From: Candidatus Kapaibacterium sp.
GTDB lineage: Bacteria > Bacteroidota > Ignavibacteria > Palsa-1295
DNA length: 15,612 nt
Assembly: GCA_025450975.1 (NCBI GenBank)
Contig: JANWLI010000126.1
Span: 1-15,612 of the forward strand
Direction of reading: 5' to 3'
A model generated the notes under the pieces. It had not been told where the DNA came from. It saw nothing but the letters and a program-made list of their open reading frames with translations, and did no database searches. The position numbers and the translations under genes were made by a program. Below, in pieces: positions 1 through 7,299 of this stretch (the stretch's first letter is position 1; each line of letters opens with the position of its first letter).

Positions 1-1196
1 ATGTTGAACGTCCTGTTAACTACAGACTTGTCGAACCGCAGATCGCACAAGAGATGCTTGATCACATATTCGCGGATAATGACGTCTTGCGACATCGCAA
101 GGCCGGCAACGATTGGCAGCGTGTACGTATTGAGCCTCTCGTAATACTCCGGCAGTGATTTGGCGTTTTGCGCAAAGCTATTACCGGCATGGCTGATCGC
201 GCTCATGCCCATACCGATCAGATCGCAACCCTCTTTTGTGGAGTACCCTTGGAAATTGCGTTGGAGTGTACCGTTCGCACGTGCCACACACAGCTCATCC
301 TGGGGTTTGGCAAAGTGGTCCATACCAATGTACTCGTATCCGTGCTCGAGGAACGTCTCCGTTGCATTTGCGAACAGTGAGAGTTTTTCATCCGATTCGG
401 GCAGATCGTCAATGCTGATCAGCTTTTGATGCGGCTTCAGCCACGGTACATATGCAAAGTTGTAGAGTGCAAGGCGGTCCGGATCGAAGGCCAGCACGCG
501 TTCGAGCGTCTTGCTAAAGGATTCGCGTGTCTGCAGCGGAAGCCCATAGATCAGGTCAATATTAATGCTTTCGAATCCAACGTTTCTGCACCAATCGATC
601 ACTTGTTGCGTGACTTCGACAGGTTGCACGCGGTTAATTGCCCGCTGTACACGTTCGTCAATATCCTGAACACCAATACTGGCACGAACAAACCCAACGT
701 CTGCGAGCGCCTTGATATGATCGAAGGTCACTTCGCGCGGGTCGATCTCCACGCTAATTTCCGCATCGTCTGCAATATTGAATGAGCTGCGGATCTTCTC
801 GCCAAGCTGCCGGATCTCCCGGGGAAGCAGGTGCGTAGGCGTGCCGCCGCCCCAATGGACCTGAACCACCTTGCGGTGACGGACCTGCTGGCTAATAAGA
901 TCGATCTCGCGCTCGAGGTACTGCAAATATTCGGCGATCCGGTCGCGATTATTGGAAACGAGCATCGTGCAACCACAGAAATAGCACAGCGTATCGCAAA
1001 AGGGAAGATGAAAATATAACGAGAGATCGCCATTTGATCCTCGGATATTCTTACTGTGCTGATCGCCGGTATAATCGCCGGTAAAGCATGGAGCTGTCGG
1101 GTAGCTTGTATACCTCGGTCCGGGCTTGCTATACTTTTCCAACAGCGACAGATCGGGGAGTACTGATTCCTGTTCGAGATGGTGTGATGTGTACAT
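1..1196 (-). CDS. hemN: Oxygen-independent coproporphyrinogen III oxidase HemN (3' end beyond window)
   Basis: This radical-SAM enzyme decarboxylates coproporphyrinogen III to protoporphyrinogen IX without oxygen, in the cytoplasm. Translating the minus strand from the ATG at 1196 gives 398 residues with no stop before the window edge. E. coli HemN is about 457 aa, so roughly 60 C-terminal residues are missing. The 4Fe-4S/SAM motif CDTLCYFCGC lies at residues 67-76 (Cys67, Cys71, Cys74 plus the extra Cys76), with the HemN-type SLYFHLPFC just before it. Next come the GGGTPT motif, an EIDPRE segment, SIGVQD, and IDLIYGLPLQT. The N-terminal KYSKPGPRYTSYPTA is typical of true HemN rather than HemW. 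The gene starts 17 nt after the tryptophanase stop, so it is probably the third gene of that operon. The purine repeat GAGAGAGAG in that gap may be its ribosome-binding site. Confidence 0.95.
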   Translation of the reverse strand, partial: MYTSHHLEQESVLPDLSLLEKYSKPGPRYTSYPTAPCFTGDYTGDQHSKNIRGSNGDLSLYFHLPFCDTLCYFCGCTMLVSNNRDRIAEYLQYLEREIDLISQQVRHRKVVQVHWGGGTPTHLLPREIRQLGEKIRSSFNIADDAEISVEIDPREVTFDHIKALADVGFVRASIGVQDIDERVQRAINRVQPVEVTQQVIDWCRNVGFESINIDLIYGLPLQTRESFSKTLERVLAFDPDRLALYNFAYVPWLKPHQKLISIDDLPESDEKLSLFANATETFLEHGYEYIGMDHFAKPQDELCVARANGTLQRNFQGYSTKEGCDLIGMGMSAISHAGNSFAQNAKSLPEYYERLNTYTLPIVAGLAMSQDVIIREYVIKHLLCDLRFDKSVVNRTFN

Positions 1197-1198
1197 TG

Positions 1199-1209
1199 CT
1201 CTCTCTCTC
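1199..1209. repeat. CT/GA dinucleotide repeat in the hemN ribosome-binding region
   Basis: The plus strand reads CTCTCTCTCTC, that is GAGAGAGAGAG on the coding strand. It sits 2 nt before the hemN start and is the only purine-rich stretch in the 17-nt gap after tryptophanase, so it probably serves as the Shine-Dalgarno element. Five and a half dinucleotide units is a short run. Confidence 0.6.
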
Positions 1210-1213
1210 AGTG

Positions 1214-2611
1214 TTAATGCAATCGTTCGAATTGGGCAGTAAAGTGGCGAAGGAACCGTGGTTCGTACGTGATGCGCAAACCGATTGCATCCTGTCGTGT
1301 CCGGATGAGTTCGTCGAAGACTTCAATGACGTAATCCATGTGGCTTTGCGTATAGACGCGTCGGGGGATCGCAAGCCGTACTAATTCCTTCGGAGCCGGT
1401 ACCAGTTGCCCGTCCTTATCATATTTCCCAAACATCACCGAACCTGTCTCGACACAGCGGATACCACCCGTGATATAGAGTTCGCATACAAGTGCCTGAC
1501 CGGGATACTTATCGACCGGAATGTGTGGGTAAAATGCTTTCGCATCGATATAGACTGCATGGCCGCCGACAGGATACACGATCGGTACGCCTTTGGCTCG
1601 CAGATGCTCACCTAAGTATGCCGTGCTGCGGATCCGGTAGTGTAAATAATCGGGGTCGAACACTTCTCGAAGCCCAACGGCAAGCGCTTCCATGTCGCGT
1701 CCTGCAAGGCCGCCATAGGTTGGAAAGCCTTCGGTTATAATAAGCCTGTTCGTGCATGCCTGCGCGAGACCGCCATCGTCGAGCGCGAGGAAGCCGCCGA
1801 TATTGACGAGGCCGTCTTTCTTCGCGCTCATGATGCAGCCATCGGCGAGCGAAAACATCTCCTGGGCGATCTCGCGATACGACCGGTGGCTATACGTATT
1901 CTCCCGATGGTGAATAAAGTACGCGTTTTCTGCAATGCGACAGGCATCGAGAATAAAGAGGATGCCGTGTTTTTTACACATAGAGGAGACGGCACGAGCA
2001 TTGCCCATGCTGACCGGTTGGCCGCCCCCACTATTGTTGGTTACCGTCAGGATGACGGCAGCAATATTTTCCGCTTTATATTCCTGGATCAGCGACCGAA
2101 GCCGGATCACATCCATATTACCTTTGAAAGGATGCTCGAGCGAAAGATCCTTTGCTTCGGGAATCGGTATATCGATCGCAGTAGCACCGGTGACTTCGAT
2201 GTTAGCGCGCGTTGTATCGAAATGCGTGTTGCTGATAAAGACTCTGTCTTTGCCACCAAGAAACCCGTAAAGAATATGTTCGGCTGCACGCCCCTGATGC
2301 GTTGGCAGGATATAGGGATAATTTGTCAGGTCACGTATTTCCGCTTCCAAACGCTTCCAGCTCCGTGCGCCGGCATAGCTTTCGTCGCCCGACATGATCG
2401 CCGACCACTGCGCATTGCTCATCGCTGAGGTGCCGCTATCGGTCAGTAGGTCGATCAGGACATCGTCGCTGTCGAGTTGGAAGACGTTGTAGTGCGCTGC
2501 TTCTAAATACTGCTTGCGTTCATCCTCAGTCGTCACCCGAATGGGTTCGACCGATTTGATCTTGAACGGTTCTATGATCGTTTTGAACTGCACGGGTTTA
2601 GATCCTCGCAA
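1214..2611 (-). CDS. tnaA: Tryptophanase (tryptophan indole-lyase)
   Basis: This PLP enzyme splits L-tryptophan into indole, pyruvate and ammonia in the cytoplasm. The product is 465 aa, normal for the family (E. coli 471). Visible features are LTDSGT at 57-61, GDESYAG near 75-81, PTHQGR at 103-108, the LDACR segment at 221-225 and MSAKKD at 261-266. Lys265 is the expected PLP lysine (Lys270 in E. coli). Three positions separate it from tyrosine phenol-lyase: FDTT with Asp132 where phenol-lyase has Thr, VETGS at 387-391 without the phenol-binding Arg, and RHF with His456 matching E. coli His463. Thr389, where known tryptophanases have a hydrophobic residue, is unusual and leaves some doubt on exact substrate range. 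It overlaps the upstream paralogue by 14 nt and precedes hemN by 17 nt, so the three are probably co-transcribed. Confidence 0.9.
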   Translation of the reverse strand: MRGSKPVQFKTIIEPFKIKSVEPIRVTTEDERKQYLEAAHYNVFQLDSDDVLIDLLTDSGTSAMSNAQWSAIMSGDESYAGARSWKRLEAEIRDLTNYPYILPTHQGRAAEHILYGFLGGKDRVFISNTHFDTTRANIEVTGATAIDIPIPEAKDLSLEHPFKGNMDVIRLRSLIQEYKAENIAAVILTVTNNSGGGQPVSMGNARAVSSMCKKHGILFILDACRIAENAYFIHHRENTYSHRSYREIAQEMFSLADGCIMSAKKDGLVNIGGFLALDDGGLAQACTNRLIITEGFPTYGGLAGRDMEALAVGLREVFDPDYLHYRIRSTAYLGEHLRAKGVPIVYPVGGHAVYIDAKAFYPHIPVDKYPGQALVCELYITGGIRCVETGSVMFGKYDKDGQLVPAPKELVRLAIPRRVYTQSHMDYVIEVFDELIRTRQDAIGLRITYEPRFLRHFTAQFERLH

Positions 2612-3995
2612 AGCGTGCCTGGAAAAAGCGCAGGTACTTCGGTTCGTACGTCATCTTCAGCCCGCGGACCTTCTTTCGATCTTCATAGACACTGGCAACG
2701 GACTCGAACACCACGTCCATATGCGCTTGTGTATAGACTCTCCGTGGGATCGTCAGGCGTACGAGTTCAAGCTCGGGCTTGTTGTCCTTGCCCGTATCTT
2801 TCTGGCGGCCTGCAGAAACAATGCCTCGCTCCATCGAACGTACGCCGGAATCGAGGTAGACCTCTGCAGCGAGCGTCTGCGCCGGGAACACGGACTGTTG
2901 CAAATGAGGCAGAAACCGCTTCGCATCAAGGAAGACACCATGTCCGCCGATAGGCTTGACAATAGGAATACCGGCTTCCAGCATCTTGTTTCCAAGGTAT
3001 TCAACTTGCCCGACACGCGCACGAATGTGATCGTCCTGCACCGATTCGGTAATGCCGATCGCCATGGCTTCCATATCGCGCCCGGCCAGGCCGCCGTAGG
3101 TATGTAATCCCTCGTAGACAACGACAAGGTTGCTCGCCTTTTCATACAGTTTTTTGTTATTGATAGCAAGGATGCCGCCGATATTTACCAGTGCATCCTT
3201 CTTTGCGCTCATCGTTGCGCCGTCGGTTAGTGAGCAGATCTCCTTGATGATCTCTGCCACACTCTTAGAGCGATAGCCTTTTTCGCGCTGCTGAATGAAA
3301 TACGCATTCTCGGCGACGCGCGTCATGTCGTGAATGATCGGTATCCCATGCTTTTGGGTAAAGGCGCGCAGCGCTTTCATGTTCGCCATTGATATCGGTT
3401 GACCGCCGGCCATATTTACCGCTGTGGCGATACAGACGTATGGGATCCGCTTTGCGCCAACCTTGCTGATCAGAGCTTCGAGTTTACTCAGATCGACATT
3501 GCCTTTGAATGGATGTTCATTTTCGGCATCGTGCGCCTCATCGATGACAATGTCTGCAAAGGTGCCGCCGGCAAGCTCCTGATGAAGCCGCGTCGTCGTG
3601 AAATACATATTGCCCGGAATGAAGTCGCCGGGTTTGATCAGGATCTTGGAAAGGATATTTTCTGCCCCTCTTCCCTGATGGGTCGGGATGACATATTTGT
3701 ACCCGTAGTATTTGCGGACGGCTTTTTCGAGGTGATAGAAATTCTCGCTTCCGGCGTAGGCCTCATCGCCCATCATCATTCCTGCCCACTGGCGATCGCT
3801 CATTGCCGAGGTCCCTGAATCGGTCAGAAGGTCGATATAGACGTCCTTACTTTTGAGGAGGAAGGTGTTGAATCCTGCTTTCCGGATCGCCGCTTCGCGC
3901 TCGGCTCGCGTTGTCATGTGGACAAGCTCCACCATTTTGATCTTGTAGGGCTCTGCCCACGAGCGATGCCTGTCCGAATTACCTAATTGTGCCAT
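2598..3995 (-). CDS. tpl: Tyrosine phenol-lyase (beta-tyrosinase)
   Basis: This PLP enzyme cleaves L-tyrosine to phenol, pyruvate and ammonia. The product is 465 aa and resembles the Citrobacter freundii enzyme (about 456 aa) throughout: GDEAYAGSENFYHLE, PTHQGRGAEN, GNMYFTTTR, YGGLAGRDMEAMAIG, IPRRVYT. With a constant offset of 9 the known active-site residues all line up: Tyr80 (Tyr71), Thr133 (Thr124), Asp223 and Arg226 (Asp214, Arg217), PLP Lys266 in SAKKD (Lys257), Arg390 in SMERG (Arg381, binds the phenol hydroxyl) and Phe457 (Phe448). These choices point to tyrosine rather than tryptophan. It is the first gene of the minus-strand unit. The start gives the expected N terminus, though no strong Shine-Dalgarno is seen. 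Confidence 0.92.
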   Translation of the reverse strand: MAQLGNSDRHRSWAEPYKIKMVELVHMTTRAEREAAIRKAGFNTFLLKSKDVYIDLLTDSGTSAMSDRQWAGMMMGDEAYAGSENFYHLEKAVRKYYGYKYVIPTHQGRGAENILSKILIKPGDFIPGNMYFTTTRLHQELAGGTFADIVIDEAHDAENEHPFKGNVDLSKLEALISKVGAKRIPYVCIATAVNMAGGQPISMANMKALRAFTQKHGIPIIHDMTRVAENAYFIQQREKGYRSKSVAEIIKEICSLTDGATMSAKKDALVNIGGILAINNKKLYEKASNLVVVYEGLHTYGGLAGRDMEAMAIGITESVQDDHIRARVGQVEYLGNKMLEAGIPIVKPIGGHGVFLDAKRFLPHLQQSVFPAQTLAAEVYLDSGVRSMERGIVSAGRQKDTGKDNKPELELVRLTIPRRVYTQAHMDVVFESVASVYEDRKKVRGLKMTYEPKYLRFFQARFARI

Positions 3996-4234
3996 TTATC
4001 TTTGATTAGACGTCTGAAGTACCCGATGGAGAGGCAAGATATATGCCATGCACCGATATGGACTTACAGCCCGAATTATCCGCTTGCCATGAGGGCCAAC
4101 GTAAGAAATATTTACCCTGCATGGCTCTATTTTTACCGCTTATTATCAGTGGAAGTGGCGTTATTGGAGCAAAAGCATGCCCCGATTTACAGGGTACACT
4201 TTTTGGAGTACGACTAAATCTAACGGACCTACTT
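3996..4234. other. Divergent intergenic region between the phenol-lyase and VOC genes
   Basis: This 239-nt gap lies between two genes that read away from each other, so promoters for both should be inside it. I see no confident -35/-10 pair, no strong ribosome-binding site for either gene and no stable hairpin. The frame of the VOC gene stays open upstream to 4043, so a longer VOC product cannot be fully excluded. Confidence 0.5.
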
Positions 4235-4645
4235 ATGGCCTCAATCGCTGAGATCGAGTTTATTCTTTATGTGGCTGACCAGGCGCGGAGCAGAGATTTT
4301 TACAAGGATGTACTGGAGATCGATCCATCACTGGATGTGCCAGGCATGACCGAGTTTAGATTGAATGCATACTGCAAACTTGGCTTGATGCCTGAAAATG
4401 GCATTGCGCAGATCCTCAAAAACGCTGTACCCCATCCGAGTACCGGTAGTGGAATACCAAGAGCCGAGCTATATCTCTATGTGGAAGATATACCTGCGGC
4501 ATATGCACGAGCACTGCAGAGTGGGGCGAAGGAAATCAGTCCATCATCCATGCGCAGTTGGGGGGACACCGTGGCCTATGTTGCCGATCCGGATGGGCAC
4601 ATCCTCGCCTTTGCACGTAAAGAGAAAAATAGTGAGGGAATATGA
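4235..4645 (+). CDS. VOC (glyoxalase/bleomycin-resistance fold) family protein
   Basis: The 136-residue product has the single-module layout of small vicinal-oxygen-chelate proteins. It has an opening strand with FILYVAD, then a helix with SRDFYKDVL near residues 19-27, and a second repeat opening with AELYLYVEDI. The closing strand is marked by YVADPDGHILAFARK, the hallmark C-terminal motif of this superfamily. Such proteins work as dimers and bind a metal or a small ligand; the substrate cannot be told from the sequence. The ATG at 4235 was chosen because the fold starts right there. The frame is open upstream to an ATG at 4043, but that extension has no VOC character. The gene precedes the Crp/Fnr regulator by 55 nt on the same strand and may be co-transcribed with it. 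Confidence 0.8.
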   Translation: MASIAEIEFILYVADQARSRDFYKDVLEIDPSLDVPGMTEFRLNAYCKLGLMPENGIAQILKNAVPHPSTGSGIPRAELYLYVEDIPAAYARALQSGAKEISPSSMRSWGDTVAYVADPDGHILAFARKEKNSEGI

Positions 4646-4656
4646 CGTATATCATA
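4641..4656. promoter_or_regulatory. Crp-type inverted repeat upstream of the regulator gene
   Basis: The sequence TATGA-N6-TCATA overlaps the VOC stop codon and lies 45 nt before the Crp/Fnr-family gene. The 5-6-5 geometry equals that of the E. coli Crp site (TGTGA-N6-TCACA), with one change in each arm. A role in autoregulation is an inference. A lone FNR-like half-site TTGAT follows at 4661-4665 without a partner. Confidence 0.35.
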
Positions 4657-4700
4657 GGTTTTGATCGGGTGATTCATGCATTTTTGTATGGCGGTGGATC

Positions 4701-5333
4701 ATGACCGAAGGCTTGACTACCGAACTGCTCATGCAGAACGGAGCCGAGGCTCTGTCGCTTGCGAAAGGAACGATGCTCTTCAACCAGGGAGACAACGCCG
4801 AATATTTTTGGCAGGTCGCCCGGGGTAAAGTGAAGATGAGCCGCTACAGTGAATTAGGACGAGAGTTCGTTCAGGGCTATTTTGGCGAAGGTCAGAGTTT
4901 CGGCGAACCGCCGTTCTTTGCCAAAAGCACGTATCCTGCGGCAGCATTCGTCGTTGAGGACGCGATCGTATGGCGTATCGGACGTGAGGCGATCATGAAA
5001 CTGCTCAAGGAGCGTTTTGATATTCACGTCTGGCTCGTCGAAGCGCTGTCCGAGCGGCTGATCTATAAGTCGATGATGCTCTCCGAAGTTGCGATCGAGG
5101 AAGCAGAGCACAGACTCAGGTCCCTGATCACGTATCTGGCCCGAGAGCATGATCCCGCAAGCGACTACATCGTAATGCTGACGCGTCAGCAACTGGCTGA
5201 CATGACGGGATTGCGTGTGGAAACAGTGATCCGAACGATTAAGCATTTAGAAAGCAAAGGATACCTGACGATCCGAAAACGAAGGGTTGTCTGGTTTTCA
5301 AAACGTAAAAGAATAGAAGGAAAGAAAATATGA
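4701..5333 (+). CDS. Crp/Fnr-family transcriptional regulator
   Basis: The 210-residue protein has an N-terminal cyclic-nucleotide-binding-like beta-roll (about 15-105; FNQGD near 27-31, FGEGQSFGE near 61-69). A long dimerisation helix follows (about 110-135), then a winged helix-turn-helix (about 159-195; LTRQQLADMTGLRVETVIR). The recognition helix carries V173-E174-T-V-I-R178. This matches FNR (Val208, Glu209, Arg213) better than Crp, so an FNR/DNR-like target is likely. There is no cysteine anywhere, so it cannot hold an oxygen-sensing 4Fe-4S cluster as FNR does. Sensing of NO through heme, as in DNR, is possible but not shown. It overlaps the Ric gene by ATGA, so the two are translationally coupled. 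It may also control the nos genes downstream. The C terminus is rich in Lys and Arg. Confidence 0.9.
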   Translation: MTEGLTTELLMQNGAEALSLAKGTMLFNQGDNAEYFWQVARGKVKMSRYSELGREFVQGYFGEGQSFGEPPFFAKSTYPAAAFVVEDAIVWRIGREAIMKLLKERFDIHVWLVEALSERLIYKSMMLSEVAIEEAEHRLRSLITYLAREHDPASDYIVMLTRQQLADMTGLRVETVIRTIKHLESKGYLTIRKRRVVWFSKRKRIEGKKI

Positions 5334-6043
5334 TTACGGCTGAACAAACAATGCGTGATATTGTCCTCGAGCATAATGGTACTGCCGAGGTCCTCGAAAA
5401 ATATGGCTTGGATTTTTGCTGTCAGGGCACGCGAAGCCTCGAAGAAGCATGCAAAATGAGAGATCTCAATACCGACGCTGTTCTTGAAGAGCTGAAGGCA
5501 TCGTTTGTCGACGAAGCGGGTGTCGACCGATTTCAAAAATGGGACCTCGCATTTCTTTGTGATTACATCGTCAACCATCATCACACGTATGTGAAGGAAA
5601 CGATGCCAACGATAAAAGAACATCTTACGAAAGTTATCGGCGTCTATAGTCTGCGGTATCCTGTATTGAAAGAGGTCGGCGTGATCTTTGCAGACGTGTG
5701 CCAGGAGCTTGATATTCATATGATGAAGGAAGAGAACATGCTCTTTCCGTTTATCACCCAGATGAATTACGCACAGAAATTGGCACTGCAGCCTCCGACA
5801 GAAGTCTTTGGCTCGGTGAATAATCCCATAGCAATGATGCAAAGTGAGCACGAGCATGCAGGCGCGGCGATGGAGAAGATACGCGAACTTCTCAATAATT
5901 ATACGCCTCCGGAAGATGCATGCACGACGTTTCGATTGACCTACAACGAACTCTCGGCATTCGAGCATGACCTCCACCGTCATGTGTTTCTCGAGAATGC
6001 CATTTTATTCCCACGAGCGCAGAAGCTCGAGGGAAAGAATTGA
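5330..6043 (+). CDS. ric: Iron-sulfur cluster repair di-iron protein (Ric/YtfE/ScdA)
   Basis: This cytoplasmic protein helps restore iron-sulfur clusters damaged by NO or oxidants. The 237-residue product (E. coli YtfE 220 aa) has the N-terminal ScdA_N/DUF542 domain with the double cysteine in GLDFCCQG (Cys30, Cys31). A hemerythrin-like four-helix domain follows. Likely di-iron ligands are in NHHH (83-85), DIHMMKEE (His130, Glu134), SEHEH (His174, His176) and HDLHRHVFLENAILFP (His213, His216 or His218, Glu222). Its start overlaps the stop of the Crp/Fnr gene by 4 nt (ATGA). The pairing of a regulator with Ric next to N-oxide respiration genes fits a nitrosative-stress response. An intrinsic terminator follows about 60 nt after the stop. 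Confidence 0.93.
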   Translation: MITAEQTMRDIVLEHNGTAEVLEKYGLDFCCQGTRSLEEACKMRDLNTDAVLEELKASFVDEAGVDRFQKWDLAFLCDYIVNHHHTYVKETMPTIKEHLTKVIGVYSLRYPVLKEVGVIFADVCQELDIHMMKEENMLFPFITQMNYAQKLALQPPTEVFGSVNNPIAMMQSEHEHAGAAMEKIRELLNNYTPPEDACTTFRLTYNELSAFEHDLHRHVFLENAILFPRAQKLEGKN

Positions 6044-6103
6044 TGAACAACTAATACATGGCTGGGGGTACTCGAGGGACGAAAGTACTCCTTTTTTTTC
6101 TCT

Positions 6104-6151
6104 CACCAAAAACGCCTTTTCGAGATGGGAAAGGCGTTTTTCTTTTTGGTG
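6104..6151 (+). terminator. Intrinsic terminator after the Ric gene
   Basis: A perfect 12-bp inverted repeat AAAAACGCCTTT (6108-6119) and AAAGGCGTTTTT (6130-6141) encloses a 10-nt loop, and outer CACC/GGTG arms add to it. The second arm ends in a T tract (TTTTTCTTTTT). The matching A-rich left arm means it could also stop transcription from the other side. It separates the regulator/Ric unit from the membrane-protein unit. Confidence 0.88.
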
Positions 6152-6214
6152 CGCATCAAAGTCCTTTACTTCTTATAAACGTTAAAAAAATTACCCGACG
6201 TGTAAACAATTTTA

Positions 6215-6226
6215 AGGTCCGGACCT
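6215..6226. promoter_or_regulatory. 12-bp perfect palindrome ahead of the membrane-protein unit
   Basis: AGGTCCGGACCT is a perfect dyad 47 nt before the ATG at 6273, in the only non-coding stretch where this unit could have its promoter. It could be an operator, but the motif matches no regulator I recognise. Confidence 0.25.
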
Positions 6227-6272
6227 CTCACCATTCATAAACCGTCTGGAATTAAGCTCTTAGGCGGTCGGT

Positions 6273-7100
6273 ATGATTCTTGACTCTTTCGCCGGTATGA
6301 ATTCGAAGATATTCCGGTGGATGATCGTCATACTGGCTCTGCTGGTCGCAGCAGCTTCTCTCGGAGGCCTGTTGATCAATGACATGTACGCTGCCGAGTC
6401 GGGCGACTGGCTTGCTCAGTGTCTGGCGCAGGATCTGTTCGATCTGTGTATTGCTGTGCCGGCATTACTGCTATCCCTGCTATTGTATGAGAAGGGCTCA
6501 CGAATTGCTTTCTTTCTGCTTACCGGACTTCTGGTATTTCTGATCTATACGTTCATCATTTATACGCTCTCCGTCCACTTCAACAGCTTTTTCCTGGTTT
6601 ACTGTTTTGCGCTCGCCCTGTCGTCCTACAGCTTAATTGTGCTCCTCTATGGCGTTGGGTCCGGGACAGTAAAAGGGTGGTTCGGTATACGGCAGTCAGA
6701 AACGGTATCGATAACCTATCTGCTATTTTTCGCCGCACTGTTTTACTTATTGTGGCTGGCCGATATCATCCCATCAATTGCATCAGGGAAGGTCCCAGCT
6801 ATCCTTGAACAAACCGGCCTACTCACAAACCCAGTGCATGTCGTTGATCTGTCGTTCTTATTGCCGGGCTTTGTCGTAACAGCCATGCTCCTTAAGAAGA
6901 GGCATTCGTTAGGATATGTTTTCGCTCCGACGATCATGGCGTTTTCGATCGTGATGACGCTTTCTATTGCGACGATCGTATTCTATGAATACGCGAAGGG
7001 ATTCGTCCCGCAATATTCCGTGGGCATTGCGATGATCGTGTCATCGATCCTCAGTTTACTTGTATTGCTCCACTTTACAAGAGGACTGAAACATGGCTGA
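6273..7100 (+). CDS. Integral membrane protein of unknown function, about eight helices
   Basis: The 275-residue product is very hydrophobic. Likely membrane helices are near residues 14-35, 53-72, 78-98, 104-127, 146-165, 189-207, 214-237 and 248-267. The segment NPVHVVDLSFLLPG (186-199) with the following KKRHSLGYVFAP looks like the most conserved part. I have a sense of this motif from uncharacterised bacterial membrane proteins but cannot name a family. There are no heme-binding CxxCH motifs or iron-sulfur cysteines, so it is not NosR. The ATG at 6273 has AGGCGG about 6 nt upstream; the ATG at 6297 is a possible alternative. It overlaps the next gene by 8 nt and heads a four-gene membrane unit that lies between a terminator and the nosZ leader. 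Confidence 0.75.
   Translation: MILDSFAGMNSKIFRWMIVILALLVAAASLGGLLINDMYAAESGDWLAQCLAQDLFDLCIAVPALLLSLLLYEKGSRIAFFLLTGLLVFLIYTFIIYTLSVHFNSFFLVYCFALALSSYSLIVLLYGVGSGTVKGWFGIRQSETVSITYLLFFAALFYLLWLADIIPSIASGKVPAILEQTGLLTNPVHVVDLSFLLPGFVVTAMLLKKRHSLGYVFAPTIMAFSIVMTLSIATIVFYEYAKGFVPQYSVGIAMIVSSILSLLVLLHFTRGLKHG
7079..7085 (+). promoter_or_regulatory. Ribosome-binding site for the small protein gene at 7093
   Basis: AAGAGGA lies 7 nt before the ATG at 7093, inside the end of the preceding gene. It is one of the few good Shine-Dalgarno matches in the window and supports the 68-residue gene as real. Confidence 0.6.
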
Positions 7101-7299
7101 AAGAGCCGAACCGAAAGAAGTAGAATCACAACGCGTCGTCACGGTTACGAATGGCTCGTATGGCCTGGCGTTTATCGGCGCCCTAATCTACTTCCTGCAG
7201 CAAGCGACATCCTTTGGCGATGGCGTTCTTGGCGTGTGCAAAGCGATCCTGTGGCCGGCGTTTCTTATTTACCGCCTTCTGGAATTTCTTGGAATGTGA
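7093..7299 (+). CDS. Small membrane protein (68 aa), unknown function
   Basis: A short charged N terminus (residues 1-18) is followed by two hydrophobic stretches near 22-38 and 45-66, with IYFLQQATSFGDG between them and ILWPAFLIYRLLEFL at the end. I recognise this as the type of small, uncharacterised membrane protein often annotated as hypothetical; no function can be given. It is likely real because it has a clear ribosome-binding site, overlaps the upstream gene by 8 nt, and its TGA shares one base with the ATG of the next gene. It may be a small subunit of a membrane complex formed with its neighbours; this is inference. Confidence 0.7.
   Translation: MAERAEPKEVESQRVVTVTNGSYGLAFIGALIYFLQQATSFGDGVLGVCKAILWPAFLIYRLLEFLGM

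Noticed and set aside
426..785. Plus-strand open frame of 119 codons opposite hemN.
   Set aside because: It is antisense to a well-supported gene and its product has no domain character.
728..1033. Minus-strand open frame of 101 codons inside hemN.
   Set aside because: It is in another frame than hemN, whose own frame is continuous and matches a known enzyme with all its motifs.
4043..4234. In-frame N-terminal extension of the VOC protein, with a hydrophobic segment near its middle that looks like a signal sequence.
   Set aside because: VOC proteins are cytoplasmic and the fold begins right at the ATG at 4235. The extension has no recognisable domain and no ribosome-binding site. It remains possible but is less likely.
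6273..7100. Membrane protein considered as a NosR-like electron donor.
   Set aside because: It lacks the FMN-binding domain, the CxxxCP motifs and the ferredoxin-type cysteines of NosR.
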